Shown here: one piece after another, positions 63,793 through 64,000 of the stretch
Position numbering within the stretch: the first letter of the stretch is position 1
Layout: each line of letters starts with the position of its first letter
Assembly (NCBI GenBank): GCA_015660885.1
Contig: JACTUB010000009.1
Span: 1-64,000 of the forward strand
Reading direction: 5' to 3'
Length of the DNA stretch: 64,000 nucleotides
From: Methanoregulaceae archaeon
GTDB taxonomy: Archaea; Halobacteriota; Methanomicrobia; Methanomicrobiales; Methanospirillaceae
Program-made: the position numbers and the translations under genes
The notes under the pieces: generated by a model
Told to the model about the DNA's origin: nothing
The model's database searches: none
The model's input: the letters and a program-made list of their open reading frames with translations, nothing else

Positions 63793-64000
63793 ATGGCAGA
63801 GGATACTATAGACCGTATGGTAAACAAGACTGTGGCGGGAGCTGATACTATGAAGCTCAAGACAGCCGATGCACTGGAGGAAGCTGCGCGTAAGCTACGG
63901 AGTGCGGACATGTCGGTGCACGGCGATGAAGTCAAGCATGTTCTCCATGATGCTGAGGAACGGATTCACCAGTTCAAGGAAGAAGCTGGTGTAAAATATC
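63793..64000 (+). CDS. Partial DUF883/ElaB-like helical protein, cut by the window edge
   Basis: 69 codons from the ATG at 63793 (GGGAGGG about 10 bases upstream), open to the right edge. The sequence is a charged helix (TMKLKTADALEEAARKL, HGDEVKHVLHDAEERI). This matches the N-terminal part of ElaB/YqjD/DUF883 proteins, which end in a membrane anchor and tether ribosomes in stationary phase in bacteria. The expected anchor lies beyond the window. Assignment is tentative. Confidence 0.5.
   Translation, partial: MAEDTIDRMVNKTVAGADTMKLKTADALEEAARKLRSADMSVHGDEVKHVLHDAEERIHQFKEEAGVKY

Noticed and set aside
1..64000. tRNA, rRNA and insertion sequences
   Set aside because: Scanning for T-loop-like GTTCGAAT patterns, conserved rRNA segments and transposase motifs with terminal repeats gave nothing I could support.

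Overview
The window looks like a chromosomal segment of a methanogenic archaeon, most likely of the order Methanomicrobiales (Methanoregula-like); the assignment is inference. Direct support is archaeal: TATA-type promoters, some placed for leaderless or short-leader transcripts; a family B DNA polymerase; an XPD-type helicase; form III RuBisCO; 6-phospho-3-hexuloisomerase; a stand-alone archaeosine-synthase-type domain; DUF1616, PEGA and DUF5667 surface proteins; and PAS sensor kinases with the RHDILN/RHEILN phosphoacceptor motif. I found no rRNA, tRNA, CRISPR array or intact insertion sequence.

Layout. (1) 0-9.5 kb is a visibly AT-rich surface-polysaccharide block: the end of a secreted beta-helix protein, two NodB-like (polysaccharide deacetylase) proteins, a Wzx-type flippase, a polytopic GT-C-like membrane protein and a GT4 glycosyltransferase, followed by a multiply frameshifted relic of dnaK (9142-9534). 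(2) 9.6-15.8 kb, minus strand, is a tightly overlapping six-gene operon: N-acetyl-sugar amidotransferase, HisH-like glutaminase, HisF-like synthase (apparently starting at AUU), a DUF354 GT-B-fold protein, a CapK/PaaK-like adenylate-forming protein and a GT4 glycosyltransferase. By analogy with bacterial WbpG/HisH2/HisF2 it should install an acetamidino group on an acetamido sugar of a cell-surface glycan. (3) 16-22.6 kb holds uncharacterised membrane and lipoproteins, a flavin-binding PNPOx-like protein and argG. (4) 22.7-29 kb has carAB, then a thiol-redox run (glutaredoxin-like, FTR-rubredoxin, thioredoxin-like) and a beta-carbonic anhydrase.

(5) 29.4-43.5 kb is mostly housekeeping: a kinase-like protein, XPD-type helicase, ogt, mobA, a tandem sensor/histidine-kinase pair in which the first copy lacks the kinase half, pyrK-pyrD, mdh-polB and uvrB. 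(6) 43.8-53 kb has form III RuBisCO, a membrane-anchored winged-helix regulator, a broken DUF5667 gene (internal TAG plus frameshift), a triple-PAS histidine kinase, a class I amidotransferase, a DUF5591 protein and hxlB. RuBisCO and hxlB belong to the reductive hexulose-phosphate route described in Methanospirillum, though they are not adjacent here.

(7) 53.3-59.6 kb is the most unusual part: a rubredoxin-glutamate-synthase fusion and a rubredoxin-thiamine-diphosphate-enzyme fusion next to a proline dehydrogenase and a delta-1-pyrroline-5-carboxylate dehydrogenase. It suggests proline-to-glutamate oxidation in an organism whose order lacks the usual quinone acceptor, with rubredoxin domains as candidate electron carriers. 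(8) 59.9-64 kb holds a phosphoribosyltransferase, small membrane proteins (including a BofA-family protein), an AI-2E-family exporter and the start of a DUF883/ElaB-like protein running off the right edge.
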